Source of the DNA: Scheffersomyces stipitis CBS 6054
Lineage: Eukaryota; Ascomycota; Pichiomycetes; Serinales; Debaryomycetaceae
Assembly (NCBI RefSeq): GCF_000209165.1
Contig: NC_009043.1
Location: 620,001-684,000 of the forward strand
Length of the DNA stretch: 64,000 bases
Direction of reading: 5' to 3'
The translations under genes and the position numbers were made by a program. Below the pieces are notes generated by a model. It saw only the letters and a list, made by a program, of their open reading frames with translations. It searched no databases and was not told where the DNA came from. Shown in pieces: positions 28,111-37,848 of the stretch (position 1 is its first letter; each line of letters begins with the position of its first letter).

Positions 28111-30192
28111 TCACACAGCTCTTTCGGCAAAACTTTGAATCATGCCCACTTCCGACTCCTCGTATTCCTTGACTTCAACAGTCTTATCTTCACCAATAAC
28201 GGTGTTGGCCTGGATCAACTGCTGTCTAGGCTTCTTCTTTCTGATTACAGTGTCTCTGAAACGAGCATAGTCGTCAGTAATATCGGTTTTGCCAATATAG
28301 TATGGAACACCTTCAGCAACGTTAGCGGTACTCTTGTAGAGAGCCAAATGGGCCAAGTAGTCACCCAATGCTTCTACAGCTACAGTATCCAACTTGGACT
28401 CGTCAACGATAATCTCAAGATCGTCAAATGTCTTTTCGTCCGTGTACTTAAGAGAAACCACACCAGCAGTGTGCAACACTTTGAAGATACTGAATCTGGC
28501 TTGCATATGAGGCTGGCCCCATTTCTTAGTCTTTGGATCCCAGTATTCGAGTGCAATTAAACCTGCTCTGGCCATTAACAAGGTACCGATCAACTTGACC
28601 GACTTCTGTGCCTCCGGCAGAGTGAGACCGAAAATTGGCAAGACTTCCAAAGGCTTCTTGAGAATTAAGTAGAGAGCAACAAGCTCAGCACGACATTCTT
28701 CAAAAGAACCTGAAGTCGTACCGAAAAGAGAACCCCAGGTATCCGTAGGCTTGTACCAGGTCTTGGTGTTGACTTTTTCTCTGTCGAAGTTAAACACGCC
28801 AGGAGCTGTTTCCTGTAACAACTTTCCAGAACCATGTCCCAACAACTCGTGCAAACCAACCTGAACTTCGAAAGCTTCTTCTCTCCACTTCTTGAACTCG
28901 GCCTGGAGATCTTCTGTGACGAAGGGAAGAAAGTCATCTTTCTTGGGTTTCTTTGGGTTGGCAGAAAGAACATTACCTAATGAAACGTTCTTGAATCCAA
29001 AGTTCAATCTGACATCGTCATAGTTAGGAATGTTGATACCAGCTGGAACTCCTGAACCAGCGAATGTGAGAACTTCCAAAGAGGTAAAATCAGGAGGGGT
29101 GAAAGTGTCCTTTTCATACACTTTATCCCAGGGCAATTCCGACAAGAATTCGCCAGCGCGATTGACTAAAGTAGAAAACTTAGCAGTTCTATCGTGGTTA
29201 ACCATTGCTACTAAACCTTCCCATTCCCCTCTGACACCGGCCGGGTCCCTGTAGGTTTCAATAAATCCGACATTCGATTCGACTTCTGGCTTCAAATCCT
29301 TGACCCATTCGATCTGCGATTTCTTATGCGCATTCATAGACCCGGTTTTGAATGATTCGATATAATAATCAATCAACTTGCCCTGGGTCTCGTTGGCTAC
29401 GTATTTCTTAGCTTCTACAAAGTTCTCAACGATCTTACCAAAAATGTCGGAGTGATCTCCAAATTGAAAGGTGATTTGTGCACCTTTTTCGGAAGTTATG
29501 GCATTTTTTGGGTAATAATCAGTGGTGTTCTCAGTCTCAGCACTGGCCACATGGACAACAAATACACCATCAGCTTTCTTTTCCACTCTGGTATTCTCTG
29601 GCATGATGCCATTAGAAGCCAAAGCAGAGTTTACGTCTTCTATCTCTTCTCTAGTAACTTTCAAGGCACCAGGATAGTATCCCGAGGCATGTCCACTAGC
29701 AGTCCAGCCCAACAAAGCAGCATCCGTAGAGTAAATGTCGTCGCGGACTTTCTTGTAGAGCTCCGATACCTTGGCATTGCCAACGCCATCGTAGATGAGC
29801 TTGTCCAATCTTTCCACTGGCAATCTGGGGATAAATTTCTTATCTCCAAACGACTTGTAGTTGCCTGTGTTGGACAAGAACTGCGAAGCGTACTCCAAGT
29901 AGTGGATGACGTCAGAAGAAGAATCAGCGACGTTCTTGCCCAATACTTCCACATAGGCTTCGTTGGATTGTGGGCTGCCCAAGACAGCATGGATCTCCAA
30001 GATCAAGTCGTAGATATTTTCACTTTCAGGCGAAACCGATCTCAACACAGCACGCGTACCCCAATGAGAGGCTCTGGAAAGATAGTGAGCGTACAACTTG
30101 GCATTGGCAGTGGACAAGTCATTGAAGTGCTTTTTGGCAGATAACAACACCAAAGGGGCCTCTGAGTCGGCGTAAAACGTGGCGAGAGACAT
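28111..30192 (-). CDS. Dipeptidyl peptidase III (M49 zinc peptidase), YOL057W ortholog
   Basis: 693 residues, typical for the family. The M49 zinc motif HELLGH lies at 448-453 and the second motif EECRAE at 498-503. The two His and a Glu bind zinc, and Glu449 is the catalytic base. The region HASGYYPGALKVT at 168-180 is also family-typical. The enzyme is cytosolic and releases dipeptides from the N-terminus of short peptides. There is no signal peptide. ATG at 30192. Nothing is missing. Confidence 0.95.
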   Translation of the reverse strand: MSLATFYADSEAPLVLLSAKKHFNDLSTANAKLYAHYLSRASHWGTRAVLRSVSPESENIYDLILEIHAVLGSPQSNEAYVEVLGKNVADSSSDVIHYLEYASQFLSNTGNYKSFGDKKFIPRLPVERLDKLIYDGVGNAKVSELYKKVRDDIYSTDAALLGWTASGHASGYYPGALKVTREEIEDVNSALASNGIMPENTRVEKKADGVFVVHVASAETENTTDYYPKNAITSEKGAQITFQFGDHSDIFGKIVENFVEAKKYVANETQGKLIDYYIESFKTGSMNAHKKSQIEWVKDLKPEVESNVGFIETYRDPAGVRGEWEGLVAMVNHDRTAKFSTLVNRAGEFLSELPWDKVYEKDTFTPPDFTSLEVLTFAGSGVPAGINIPNYDDVRLNFGFKNVSLGNVLSANPKKPKKDDFLPFVTEDLQAEFKKWREEAFEVQVGLHELLGHGSGKLLQETAPGVFNFDREKVNTKTWYKPTDTWGSLFGTTSGSFEECRAELVALYLILKKPLEVLPIFGLTLPEAQKSVKLIGTLLMARAGLIALEYWDPKTKKWGQPHMQARFSIFKVLHTAGVVSLKYTDEKTFDDLEIIVDESKLDTVAVEALGDYLAHLALYKSTANVAEGVPYYIGKTDITDDYARFRDTVIRKKKPRQQLIQANTVIGEDKTVEVKEYEESEVGMIQSFAERAV

Positions 30193-30883
30193 CTAGGAAG
30201 TTTGGTGGGAATCGGGAAGAGAACTGGAGGAAATAGTGGAATTCTAGCGGATAGTTCTAGATTTCAGAGTGCGGTGAGAAAAAAGTGTGGAGTACTTCTG
30301 AAACTCAGCTAACAATTGCGACAATTCTGACAACGATTGGATAATTGAACGAGTCTGATATTTGCACAACTTATAGAGTGAATATCTAGAATATCTGTAT
30401 GTCAATGGACTAGCACCAGCAGTATCTACAGCATGAGATTAAAGGAAGTGTGAAAATTGAGCGCCACTCGGTTCTTTTATAGTAGGGACGGAAACGGTGC
30501 AACATTTGATGCACAATGAGGTAGAATGTCGCAGATTGTATGCAAATTGGTTATATATGGTAGGACATTCCAATTGTCTCTCTTGTCTTCAACTGGAGCC
30601 AGTCAATTCCAGTCAATTTCAGTCAATTCCAGACCGAGGTGTACAAACCGTGGCATGCTATTTATATGGGCTATACATTAAGAGAATCGGTAAATTTAAG
30701 AAGTGTAGCGTAGGAACCCGTATACCTTCTCCTAGTATAGCCTGACAGAGTGAGGCAACTCCATGCCGACGCGACATTTTCGCTCATAAATGTCCCCAGA
30801 TATTTAGGGCCGTATACCTACAGGGCAATGAATGGCTCTTTTCTACCGTCTGGAGAAGTGGCATTACCGTTAAATTGTGTGGA
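30193..30883. other. Divergent promoter DPP III/SWC5
   Basis: 691 bp. It contains a small tandem repeat (30600-30632) with about three copies of CAGTCAATTC. No RNA gene or credible ORF. Confidence 0.5.
30600..30632 (+). repeat. Short tandem repeat, about 3 x 10 bp
   Basis: Unit CAGTCAATTC, one copy with a C-to-T change; a simple local duplication. Confidence 0.7.
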
Positions 30884-31963
30884 ATGGCTAAACAGAAGAA
30901 GGTGCCGGAACCGGCTCTAGTCAGGTCCAAAAATAAACAGACTGATAAAAGATCACAGAAACAAGAACAAGATCTACAGGAAGAGCAAGACGAGATGAGT
31001 GAAGACATAGTAAAGGATGAACATGTACGAAATACCGATAAGGTCAAAGAAGCAGACAACGTAGATCAGGATGACGATGAAGATGATTACGATGAAGAAG
31101 AGGATGAAGATTACGATCCTGAAGCAGTAGTTGAGACTAATAAAGAAGACGAAGAGGACGATGAAAAAGCAGAGAAGGATGAAAAAGTGCCTGATTTCTC
31201 AGCAATAGAATCTGCTACTATAAGTCAAGTTAGGACGAGGAATCAACGACTACAGGAGCGACAGGTAGTGCAGTCAAGGTATATTGGCAGCTTTGAAACC
31301 GATTCTCTGGGTCTAGTACCAGCGCCCAGATTAACCGTAGATGTAGATTCCATTTTCAATGAGATGAAGGAAAACACGCTAAATGATAGTAGACCAGACT
31401 GGAAAGAATCGATAACAGGAGACGAAGGCAGCAACAAAAGTTCAAGTGACACAGGTAAAAATAAAGATGGTACTCTCGGACCGAGGAAGATCAAGATCCA
31501 GACCTCATATGCCTTTGCTGGAAAACTCATTACTGAAACAAAGGAGGTCGACGAAGACTCGGCTGAAGCCAAGGCCTTCCTCAACTCGACTTCTGTAGTT
31601 GCGGCTCAGGATTCAGATGAAAATGCTGTGAGGTCGTTTGTTCCTGTGATTCGTAAAATTCCATCAACAGGAGAAGAAGTAGAGTTGCGCATCAAATTGA
31701 AAAGACCTTCCTTGATAGACAAGTTCATGTCTGCCCACGGAAGCAAGAAGCTGAAGTTGTCTACACTTGAGAAGTCGAGATTGGACTGGGCAAGTTTTGT
31801 TGATCAGAGAAAGATCGGCGATGAATTGAAGCTACACAACAAAGCAGGTTACCTTGATAAACAAGATTTCTTGGGACGAGTCCAGGAAAAGCAGGATATC
31901 GAGTACCAGAAGGCAAAGGAGGAGGAAAGACTGCGCCAATGGCTCAAACAACAACAGGGATAG
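30884..31963 (+). CDS. SWC5: SWC5, SWR1 chromatin-remodelling complex subunit (BCNT family)
   Basis: 359 residues from the ATG at 30884 (MAKQKKVPEP). A TTG-started extension of three residues is ignored. Residues 60-110 form an acidic DEF/Y-type histone-binding region (DDDEDDYDEEEDEDYDPE). The last 80 residues are the BCNT-C domain (STLEKSRLDWASFVDQ, then KAGYLDKQDFLGRVQEK), the signature of Swc5/CFDP1. Within SWR1 it is needed for ATP-dependent exchange of H2A for H2A.Z. Slightly longer than S. cerevisiae Swc5 (303) because of the acidic and linker regions. Confidence 0.95.
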   Translation: MAKQKKVPEPALVRSKNKQTDKRSQKQEQDLQEEQDEMSEDIVKDEHVRNTDKVKEADNVDQDDDEDDYDEEEDEDYDPEAVVETNKEDEEDDEKAEKDEKVPDFSAIESATISQVRTRNQRLQERQVVQSRYIGSFETDSLGLVPAPRLTVDVDSIFNEMKENTLNDSRPDWKESITGDEGSNKSSSDTGKNKDGTLGPRKIKIQTSYAFAGKLITETKEVDEDSAEAKAFLNSTSVVAAQDSDENAVRSFVPVIRKIPSTGEEVELRIKLKRPSLIDKFMSAHGSKKLKLSTLEKSRLDWASFVDQRKIGDELKLHNKAGYLDKQDFLGRVQEKQDIEYQKAKEEERLRQWLKQQQG

Positions 31964-32175
31964 ACAAGAAGTTAGAAGACTATTGTTTTAGAAAACTTTT
32001 GAATTCTAGAATCTGAGAATGCTGAAACAATAAAGAAACCAAAAATGTCGATATTAGGTAAGAATAACAGACTTCAATTATCATCACTATTGTCTGAAAT
32101 ATTCTGACTATATTAAGCTATTCACCATGCTCTAGCTTATTACGATTTTATTCCATCTCTTGTATATAGTGTATA
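31964..32175. other. Intergenic after SWC5
   Basis: Holds the SWC5 3' flank. A short ATG frame at 32045 closes after 20 codons. Nothing else seen. Confidence 0.4.
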
Positions 32176-32355
32176 TTAGTATTGGAATCTGACGAAAACT
32201 CTTTCAAAATCTCCACAATGAAAATTTAATTCTTCTCTCAAATCTTCAATGAACAAAACCAAATCATAAGGAAAGTCTAGTACGTGCATTTGAAGATATA
32301 TTCTCTTACCCAATTCGACTCCTACTGCTACTTCTATGAAATGATTGTGTTCCAT
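32176..32355 (-). CDS. Possible 59-residue protein, unrecognised
   Basis: A clean ATG-to-TAA frame of 60 codons in the gap between SWC5 and PBP2. The product (MEHNHFIEVAVGVELGKRIY at the start, ending ERVFVRFQY) is acidic and alternates hydrophobic and charged residues like a folded alpha/beta protein. It has no low-complexity character. A CACGTG box lies 14 bp upstream. I recognise no family. A GTAAG inside the frame (after GAATTGG) raises the alternative of an intron, but I find no good acceptor. Confidence 0.45.
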   Translation of the reverse strand: MEHNHFIEVAVGVELGKRIYLQMHVLDFPYDLVLFIEDLREELNFHCGDFERVFVRFQY

Positions 32356-32368
32356 CTCTTGTTTAAAT

Positions 32369-32374
32369 CACGTG
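32369..32374. promoter_or_regulatory. CACGTG E-box between the small ORF and PBP2
   Basis: TCACGTGAG, 96 bp upstream of the PBP2 ATG and 14 bp upstream of the divergent 59-residue ORF. Confidence 0.45.
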
Positions 32375-32469
32375 AGCGACTCGCCAGACGAAAATTATTA
32401 TAATTGTAAATTATCTGAAAACTCAATGTTACTTTCAATCCTTTTCTTTTTTCATCTGGTCCAGCGAGT

Positions 32470-34194
32470 ATGTCGTCAAATAGCAATATCTTGAAACGTA
32501 AGAACGACGATCTCGAGTCATCCGCTGGAGATCAACTTAACAAACGTGTAGCCCTTGATTCTGAACAGTTGGATCTCAATGTGATTCAACAAGAACAATC
32601 ACAAACTGCTCCAGCCATTGGCTCCTCTGTTACTGGAGAGGTTGTTGAGCCCGTAGAAGTTTCCGCAGAAGCAATTCACGAAGCCTCGGCCGAAAAGACC
32701 GAGACTGTGGCCAACTTGGAGGACGAAGATCAGAACGTCGAAGATGATTATGACCCATCTATCGATATCAATGTATCTAACAACAACATCAATGACAATA
32801 ATAACAATATCAACAATGATGTCAATACTATCACTAATACTAATATTAGTAATATCAATGCTGGAAGCGATGCCGTAAATGACATCGATGACGTTTCTTC
32901 GAACTATACCAACTACCAACACGACTCCTACGGAGGTAGTGAACATGCTAGTGGTTCAAAACCTATCTCCAATCATCGGGAACGGGATAGTGACCCGACT
33001 TATGTGCTGATCCGAATGTACTGTCCGGTTAAGGAGGCCAGCTGTATTGTGGGGAAGAAAGGTGAGAAAATCAACCATATACGTGAAAAAGCAAGTGTAC
33101 GCATCAATGTCAGTGAGAACTTGAAGAATGTGCCTGAACGTATAATTTCTGTCCGTGGACCAGCGGAGAACGTAGCTAGGGCATTTGGACTCATCACAAG
33201 AACAATTTTGGATGAACCTGAAGATGAACCTGCTTCCATGATCAGTCAGCAGTACAACTTGAAGATTTTGGTGCCTCACCCTATGATTGGCTTCATCATT
33301 GGAAAACAGGGCCTGAAGTTTCGCGAGATTGAAGAAAACTCAGCAGCCAAACTAAAGGCAGCAGAGCAACCTTTGCCGTATTCTACAGATAGAATTTTGT
33401 CCATAACTGGAGTGGGAGATGCTATCCATATAGCCATCTATTACATTTCCCAGGTAATGCTTGAGCACAAAGATTGTTTGAAGAAGAACAAAATCATCTA
33501 CTACAACCCTGCCAACTTCCACCACTCCAACGTCTCTAATAGCATGATGAACATCTCAATGGTTTCCAACAATAACAATATGAACAATATGATGGTTATG
33601 GGTCCAAATGCGATGTCTCTTCCAATGAAAGATAACAATATGGCCAATCCGTATGGACAGAAGCCACAACCATATGGCCAGCACCAAAATAAACCTCCAC
33701 AGCAACATCAGCATCAACAGCAACAACAGCCTTACAATTTCCAGATGATGTTCCAACCAGCTATACATCCACAACATCACTACGGAGCCATGGCTCCAGC
33801 AGCAGCTCCACCACCTCCAATTCAGATGCCATCACAGACTCCATACACTGACGAGCACGGTAACACAATTATCGGCGAAGTCATCACTAATCCTCCAGTT
33901 CAATCAGGACCTACTCCTGATAAGTTGAACCAAGACGTTTTCGTAGCCAACGCCAACATAGGATCCGTCATTGGAAGAAGAGGTAATAATATCAAACACA
34001 TCAGAGAAAACAGCGGATGCACATATGTCAAAATTGAACCAGACAAGGGCCAATCCATCATGTTGGGAGGCGGCAAAGGCTTAACCAACATCCGAAAATT
34101 GACGTTGACAGGAACCCTCAGCTCTATCCAGACTGCCATCTTCTTGATCAACCAGAGAATCGCAGCCGACAAGGAAAGAAATGCTCTTCATTGA
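32470..34194 (+). CDS. PBP2: PBP2-type RNA-binding protein with three KH domains
   Basis: 574 residues. KH1 (about 178-248) has GKKG, KH2 (about 262-335) has GKQG, and KH3 (about 487-565) has GRRG. The segment SAAKLKAAEQPLPYSTDRIL followed by SITGVGDAIHIAIYYISQ matches S. cerevisiae Pbp2 closely and Hek2 poorly. Asn-rich (about 100-130) and Gln/Pro/Met-rich (about 395-460) low-complexity linkers suggest condensate-type behaviour. Codon 282 (33313-33315) is CTG directly after the KH2 GxxG; family members carry Ser there, which fits CUG-Ser decoding. Pbp2 relatives bind mRNA and interact with Pbp1. Confidence 0.87.
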   Translation: MSSNSNILKRKNDDLESSAGDQLNKRVALDSEQLDLNVIQQEQSQTAPAIGSSVTGEVVEPVEVSAEAIHEASAEKTETVANLEDEDQNVEDDYDPSIDINVSNNNINDNNNNINNDVNTITNTNISNINAGSDAVNDIDDVSSNYTNYQHDSYGGSEHASGSKPISNHRERDSDPTYVLIRMYCPVKEASCIVGKKGEKINHIREKASVRINVSENLKNVPERIISVRGPAENVARAFGLITRTILDEPEDEPASMISQQYNLKILVPHPMIGFIIGKQGLKFREIEENSAAKLKAAEQPLPYSTDRILSITGVGDAIHIAIYYISQVMLEHKDCLKKNKIIYYNPANFHHSNVSNSMMNISMVSNNNNMNNMMVMGPNAMSLPMKDNNMANPYGQKPQPYGQHQNKPPQQHQHQQQQQPYNFQMMFQPAIHPQHHYGAMAPAAAPPPPIQMPSQTPYTDEHGNTIIGEVITNPPVQSGPTPDKLNQDVFVANANIGSVIGRRGNNIKHIRENSGCTYVKIEPDKGQSIMLGGGKGLTNIRKLTLTGTLSSIQTAIFLINQRIAADKERNALH

Positions 34195-34705
34195 CTTGTA
34201 CACTTTTGATAACTCTCATATTCAATGTCTGTGGACCATCTATAGTCTTCTTTCTTTCTTTGTTCTTTTTATCACTTTCATTTTCTAATATATCTTATCT
34301 GATCATCTGTATTTCTATGTATTTCTATTGTATTCTACTTCTGTATTCTACATCTACTTTCAATCACTTTTGTCTCTGGCCGTCTCTGTACGTCCTCTAT
34401 TCACTTTTGTCCATTCTCCGTCTGAATTTCTACTTCTGTATTCTTTCATATGTGCTTCTGAGCATATTTGCATTCTGATCTGATTCTAAACCATCTGATT
34501 CCATGGCATCGTTTCTCATTAAATCAACTTTGCATCTGTACTTATATTTCTGCATCTCCTCTCCAAATCTGTATCTCACCGTCTACTCTTGCATTATATC
34601 CCTGATAGGGATAGTCTTCGACAGGAGATACTTATTACAACACTTGAATTGTTACATTGATTCGTCTATAATCATACAAATGTACAATTTACTGTCTATA
34701 AAAAC
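34195..34705. other. Pyrimidine-rich convergent intergenic region
   Basis: 511 bp between the 3' ends of PBP2 and the OPT gene. The plus strand is strongly T/C-rich from about 34235 to 34600, with recurring TCTGTATT and TATTTCT words. It probably forms a pyrimidine-rich PBP2 3' UTR. The open frames seen here come from the low-complexity composition. Confidence 0.5.
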
Positions 34706-36874
34706 CTAAAAATGTTTTACTCCCAAACTCGTCAATAACATCGTAACCACGCTCAACAACCCTTCTCCAAGAACAAGACCACTGCTGAAAATGATCATGG
34801 CGATTCTGTTGTTTCCAGCTGTTTTATTTCCAAAGTTTATCCACCAGTAAGCAATAACACCGCCAACAAACCGTGCAAGTGTGAAGTTCGGCGTATTGTA
34901 GATACCGATACCTACGGCTATACCACTGGGCAAGTATACAAGATACTTGTGGAAACGAGAACTTGAAGGAATGGTATTTTTGAGCAATGCAATAAACCCA
35001 AAGATTGCTCCAAAGATCATCGAAAATTCAAATGCCATAGGTGGTAAGCCTTGTCCAGTTACCAACCGAGAACAGTCGATCCAGATCACGGCTGTCGGTA
35101 TTCTGAACAAATCTCCAGGAATGGTGTATACTGCATTGTAGACCTTGTACATTATACTGCTGAGGAAAACCGAATATAATGTACCGATGATTTGTGCTAT
35201 GAATTGTGCCTTGGGCGAGGCTCCTATAAGATGACCTGTCTTCAAGTCTTGCATCAAGTCTCCGGCCTGTTGCGCCCCAGCTTCCGCAACACCTCCTGCT
35301 ACCAAGTTGATCAAGATTTTGGATGGGTGGTTGGCTGGAATGACCACTGCAAAGATCAACTGCGACAACTTTCCAATTCCAGAAACTGGGTTCAAGTCTG
35401 TTTCTCCAAGAGCTCTAACTCCAAGAACAGAGAAGAACAAGGCAAGAACAATTGCTACAACGGCAGCATAGTACGGAACAATGGAACCAAACACGATTCT
35501 GATAGAAATAAGACAGAGAATGGATGAAAGGATGATTCCAGAAAACGTTATCGTGTTGCTCACCAAGTAGTCCTTCTGAATCTCGGCTCTGGAAAGAGGA
35601 CTAATAGAAGACGTCTCGGCTGTTTTAGCTCGTTGACCAGAGTATGTGCTGTTAGAGGGGTCCTCATTCGAGTTTCTGTCGCTGTCTTCGTTGAGTAACG
35701 ACTGTTGCAATTCTAAAGTTTGCAGAGTTGCTTCTGTATAATGTCTTTGGGTGTTCAAATCTTTCATGATCTTGATTCCGCTTCTGATCGATTTGAACGT
35801 CACTATTAGAAAAGAAACAAGTGAGTCGCTGATCATCACACTCAAACTTATCCATAGAATCCATCCTTGGCCTCCATGAATCCAATCGTCAATAGCTCCT
35901 GGGGCCCAGTTCTTACTCTTGGCTAAGGGTGCAAGGATGCCCCATCCCAAAATCGCACCAAACAACATGTACGATACAGTTGGTAAACCCATGATTATAC
36001 CCTGCCCAATATACGCTGGAGAAGGCTGGAAATTCCACTTGTACTTGTTGGAAAGATTTGTGCCAAATATGGGCAAGTTTTTCAAGACAGGAACAAAATA
36101 CGATACCAATGTATAAGTGGCAGACACCAGAAATGTAATCAATAACGAATGGATATTTTTAGAGTAGACTGAAGGTTCTTGACTATTTTGCTTTACTGGT
36201 GAGTCTTCTTCTTGTTCTGTTTCGTCGTTGGCAAGATAGTTTTCCATATCCTGAGACATGGACGTTTTGTTTAACAAGGCATTTTCATGTTTTTTGATGG
36301 CTTTTGCTTCCTGTTCGTCGTCGTAGATTTCGGTTCCATGCATTACTGAGATCAAAGTGGCTGTAGCACTTCCTGAGGGAAAGGGAAGCTTCTCCTTGAT
36401 AATCACTTGCTTTCGGAGTGGAACAGCAAAAAAGACTCCAAAGAGACCCAAGCCAAGCGACCACACCATCAAGTCAAACAACGAAAACGAAAATTTGTCG
36501 CCCAAGCCAGACTCTTCTGCTGTGAGGAACTTTTCGATAGCCGGTACAATCCCTATAAGTCCGTAGCATAGAGGACCTGTCCCTACAGCTACAGCTACAC
36601 TTTGGACATAGACATTCTCTACGTCAGTAAAATCTTCAGAATATGGTGACAATTTGAAGATCGTGAAACCCAACAAGGCAGCTGGAAGTGACATCATCAG
36701 CACCCAGCCTGTCTGGAGTCCAAACTGGAAGTTCAGCACGAGCACTATGGACCCTATAACCAAGCCTACAAGAGTAGCACGTAGAGTGACCTGGGGGAGG
36801 GCTAGTTTCTCGCCATAGGTGTGGCTCACTGGCTCAAGCGTTGTTTGTGAAGCATTTCCCGGCGAATGTGACAT
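34706..36874 (-). CDS. OPT-family transporter, YGL114W ortholog
   Basis: 722 residues with about 14 hydrophobic segments, nearly the length of S. cerevisiae YGL114W (725). Family features include the N-terminal LRATLVGLVIGSIVLVLNFQ, EKLPFPSGSATATLISVMHG, AGGVAEAGAQQAGDLMQDLK and the C-terminal LPSGIAVGIGIYNTPNFTLAR. An acidic cytosolic loop (about 185-225) and a Ser/Thr-rich loop (about 390-430) may be regulated. OPT proteins carry oligopeptides or metal chelates with protons. This subgroup (YSL/YGL114W-like) has no firmly established substrate. ATG at 36874. Confidence 0.92.
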   Translation of the reverse strand: MSHSPGNASQTTLEPVSHTYGEKLALPQVTLRATLVGLVIGSIVLVLNFQFGLQTGWVLMMSLPAALLGFTIFKLSPYSEDFTDVENVYVQSVAVAVGTGPLCYGLIGIVPAIEKFLTAEESGLGDKFSFSLFDLMVWSLGLGLFGVFFAVPLRKQVIIKEKLPFPSGSATATLISVMHGTEIYDDEQEAKAIKKHENALLNKTSMSQDMENYLANDETEQEEDSPVKQNSQEPSVYSKNIHSLLITFLVSATYTLVSYFVPVLKNLPIFGTNLSNKYKWNFQPSPAYIGQGIIMGLPTVSYMLFGAILGWGILAPLAKSKNWAPGAIDDWIHGGQGWILWISLSVMISDSLVSFLIVTFKSIRSGIKIMKDLNTQRHYTEATLQTLELQQSLLNEDSDRNSNEDPSNSTYSGQRAKTAETSSISPLSRAEIQKDYLVSNTITFSGIILSSILCLISIRIVFGSIVPYYAAVVAIVLALFFSVLGVRALGETDLNPVSGIGKLSQLIFAVVIPANHPSKILINLVAGGVAEAGAQQAGDLMQDLKTGHLIGASPKAQFIAQIIGTLYSVFLSSIMYKVYNAVYTIPGDLFRIPTAVIWIDCSRLVTGQGLPPMAFEFSMIFGAIFGFIALLKNTIPSSSRFHKYLVYLPSGIAVGIGIYNTPNFTLARFVGGVIAYWWINFGNKTAGNNRIAMIIFSSGLVLGEGLLSVVTMLLTSLGVKHF

Positions 36875-37848
36875 TGTGCTATGGTATTGTATGCTAAAAA
36901 ATGGGAATGTGTGAAGATGAAGTTAAAAATTTGAGCTTCGGGTATGAAGTAATGGATGCGATGAACTGTGAGATGTTATATGAGATGGAGTGTGAAATAT
37001 GGGAAATATCAGCTAGTCTCTGGTATCATGAACTCATGGATGTGTCTGTGGTGAGTTGAAGGCAAAAAAAGTAGCAAAGAAGTCGGAAAATGACAGAATA
37101 TAAAGAGTGTGAAAGGTCAAAAAGTTGTTGAGAAATGATCCACAGCTCGGTGAAAAATACATCAATTTCGCTATTAGTAATCGCAAGAAATTTTCCGCTA
37201 TCTACCAGAGATAAAAGTACGATTACGCGCACCAGATTCAGCTAAAAGAAACCGTCTATCAGTTGAATGTGCAGGCAGTAAACGGAATTGTGGAGTCATA
37301 GTAGCAGAAGTTAACAGAATTCGACTGGCGAAGAAGAATAAATACAGCTATAATTTGTTTATAATAGCCATAATTTGGTCATTCTACAGTATCGTGATAG
37401 TGTCGAAAAGAGAGAATGTCACATGATGTCAATGGTTCAAAATAGCAGTGTCTGTAGTGCTTAGAATCTTGTGAGTCCAACTAGTCTTCAGACTTTCTGG
37501 GGCCAGTTCATGTAAAAACTGAGATCTAGTGACTCATTTAGCCACGACTTTGTGCATTTCTACAGTTCTTTGTTGCCAGTCAGCAGCTCCACTCCAATGT
37601 AGTGGAAGGAAGTACTGTCTCAATTATTCTTTGTCTCTCAGTAATTCGTTGTCTCTCGGTAGTTTCTCTCAGTAGTTCGTTGTCAACTTCTTGTAGTTGA
37701 CCATCTTCTCGGATACTCTTTTATCAGTCTCTTTCTCCATAGACTCTCTTCTCGTAACTTCTTGAGTCTCTCTATGCACTCACTCTATCGACTCATTCGG
37801 CCCTGTCTACGTCCTCTTCTTTCTACTGTATACTGGCTAAATACCTAC
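36875..37848. other. Long intergenic region, OPT promoter and SNF4 3' flank
   Basis: 974 bp. Between 37631 and 37684 an 18-bp unit (TTGTCTCTCAGTAATTCG and variants) repeats about three times; further CTCTC-rich sequence follows to 37790. No credible ORF. Confidence 0.5.
37631..37684 (+). repeat. Imperfect tandem repeat, about 3 x 18 bp
   Basis: Copies begin near 37631, 37649 and 37665 and share TCTCTCAGTA/GGTAGTT; non-coding. Confidence 0.6.

Noticed and set aside
34191..34709. Two plus-strand frames rich in Leu, Ser, Tyr and Phe
   Set aside because: By-products of the pyrimidine-rich composition; no start context or homology.
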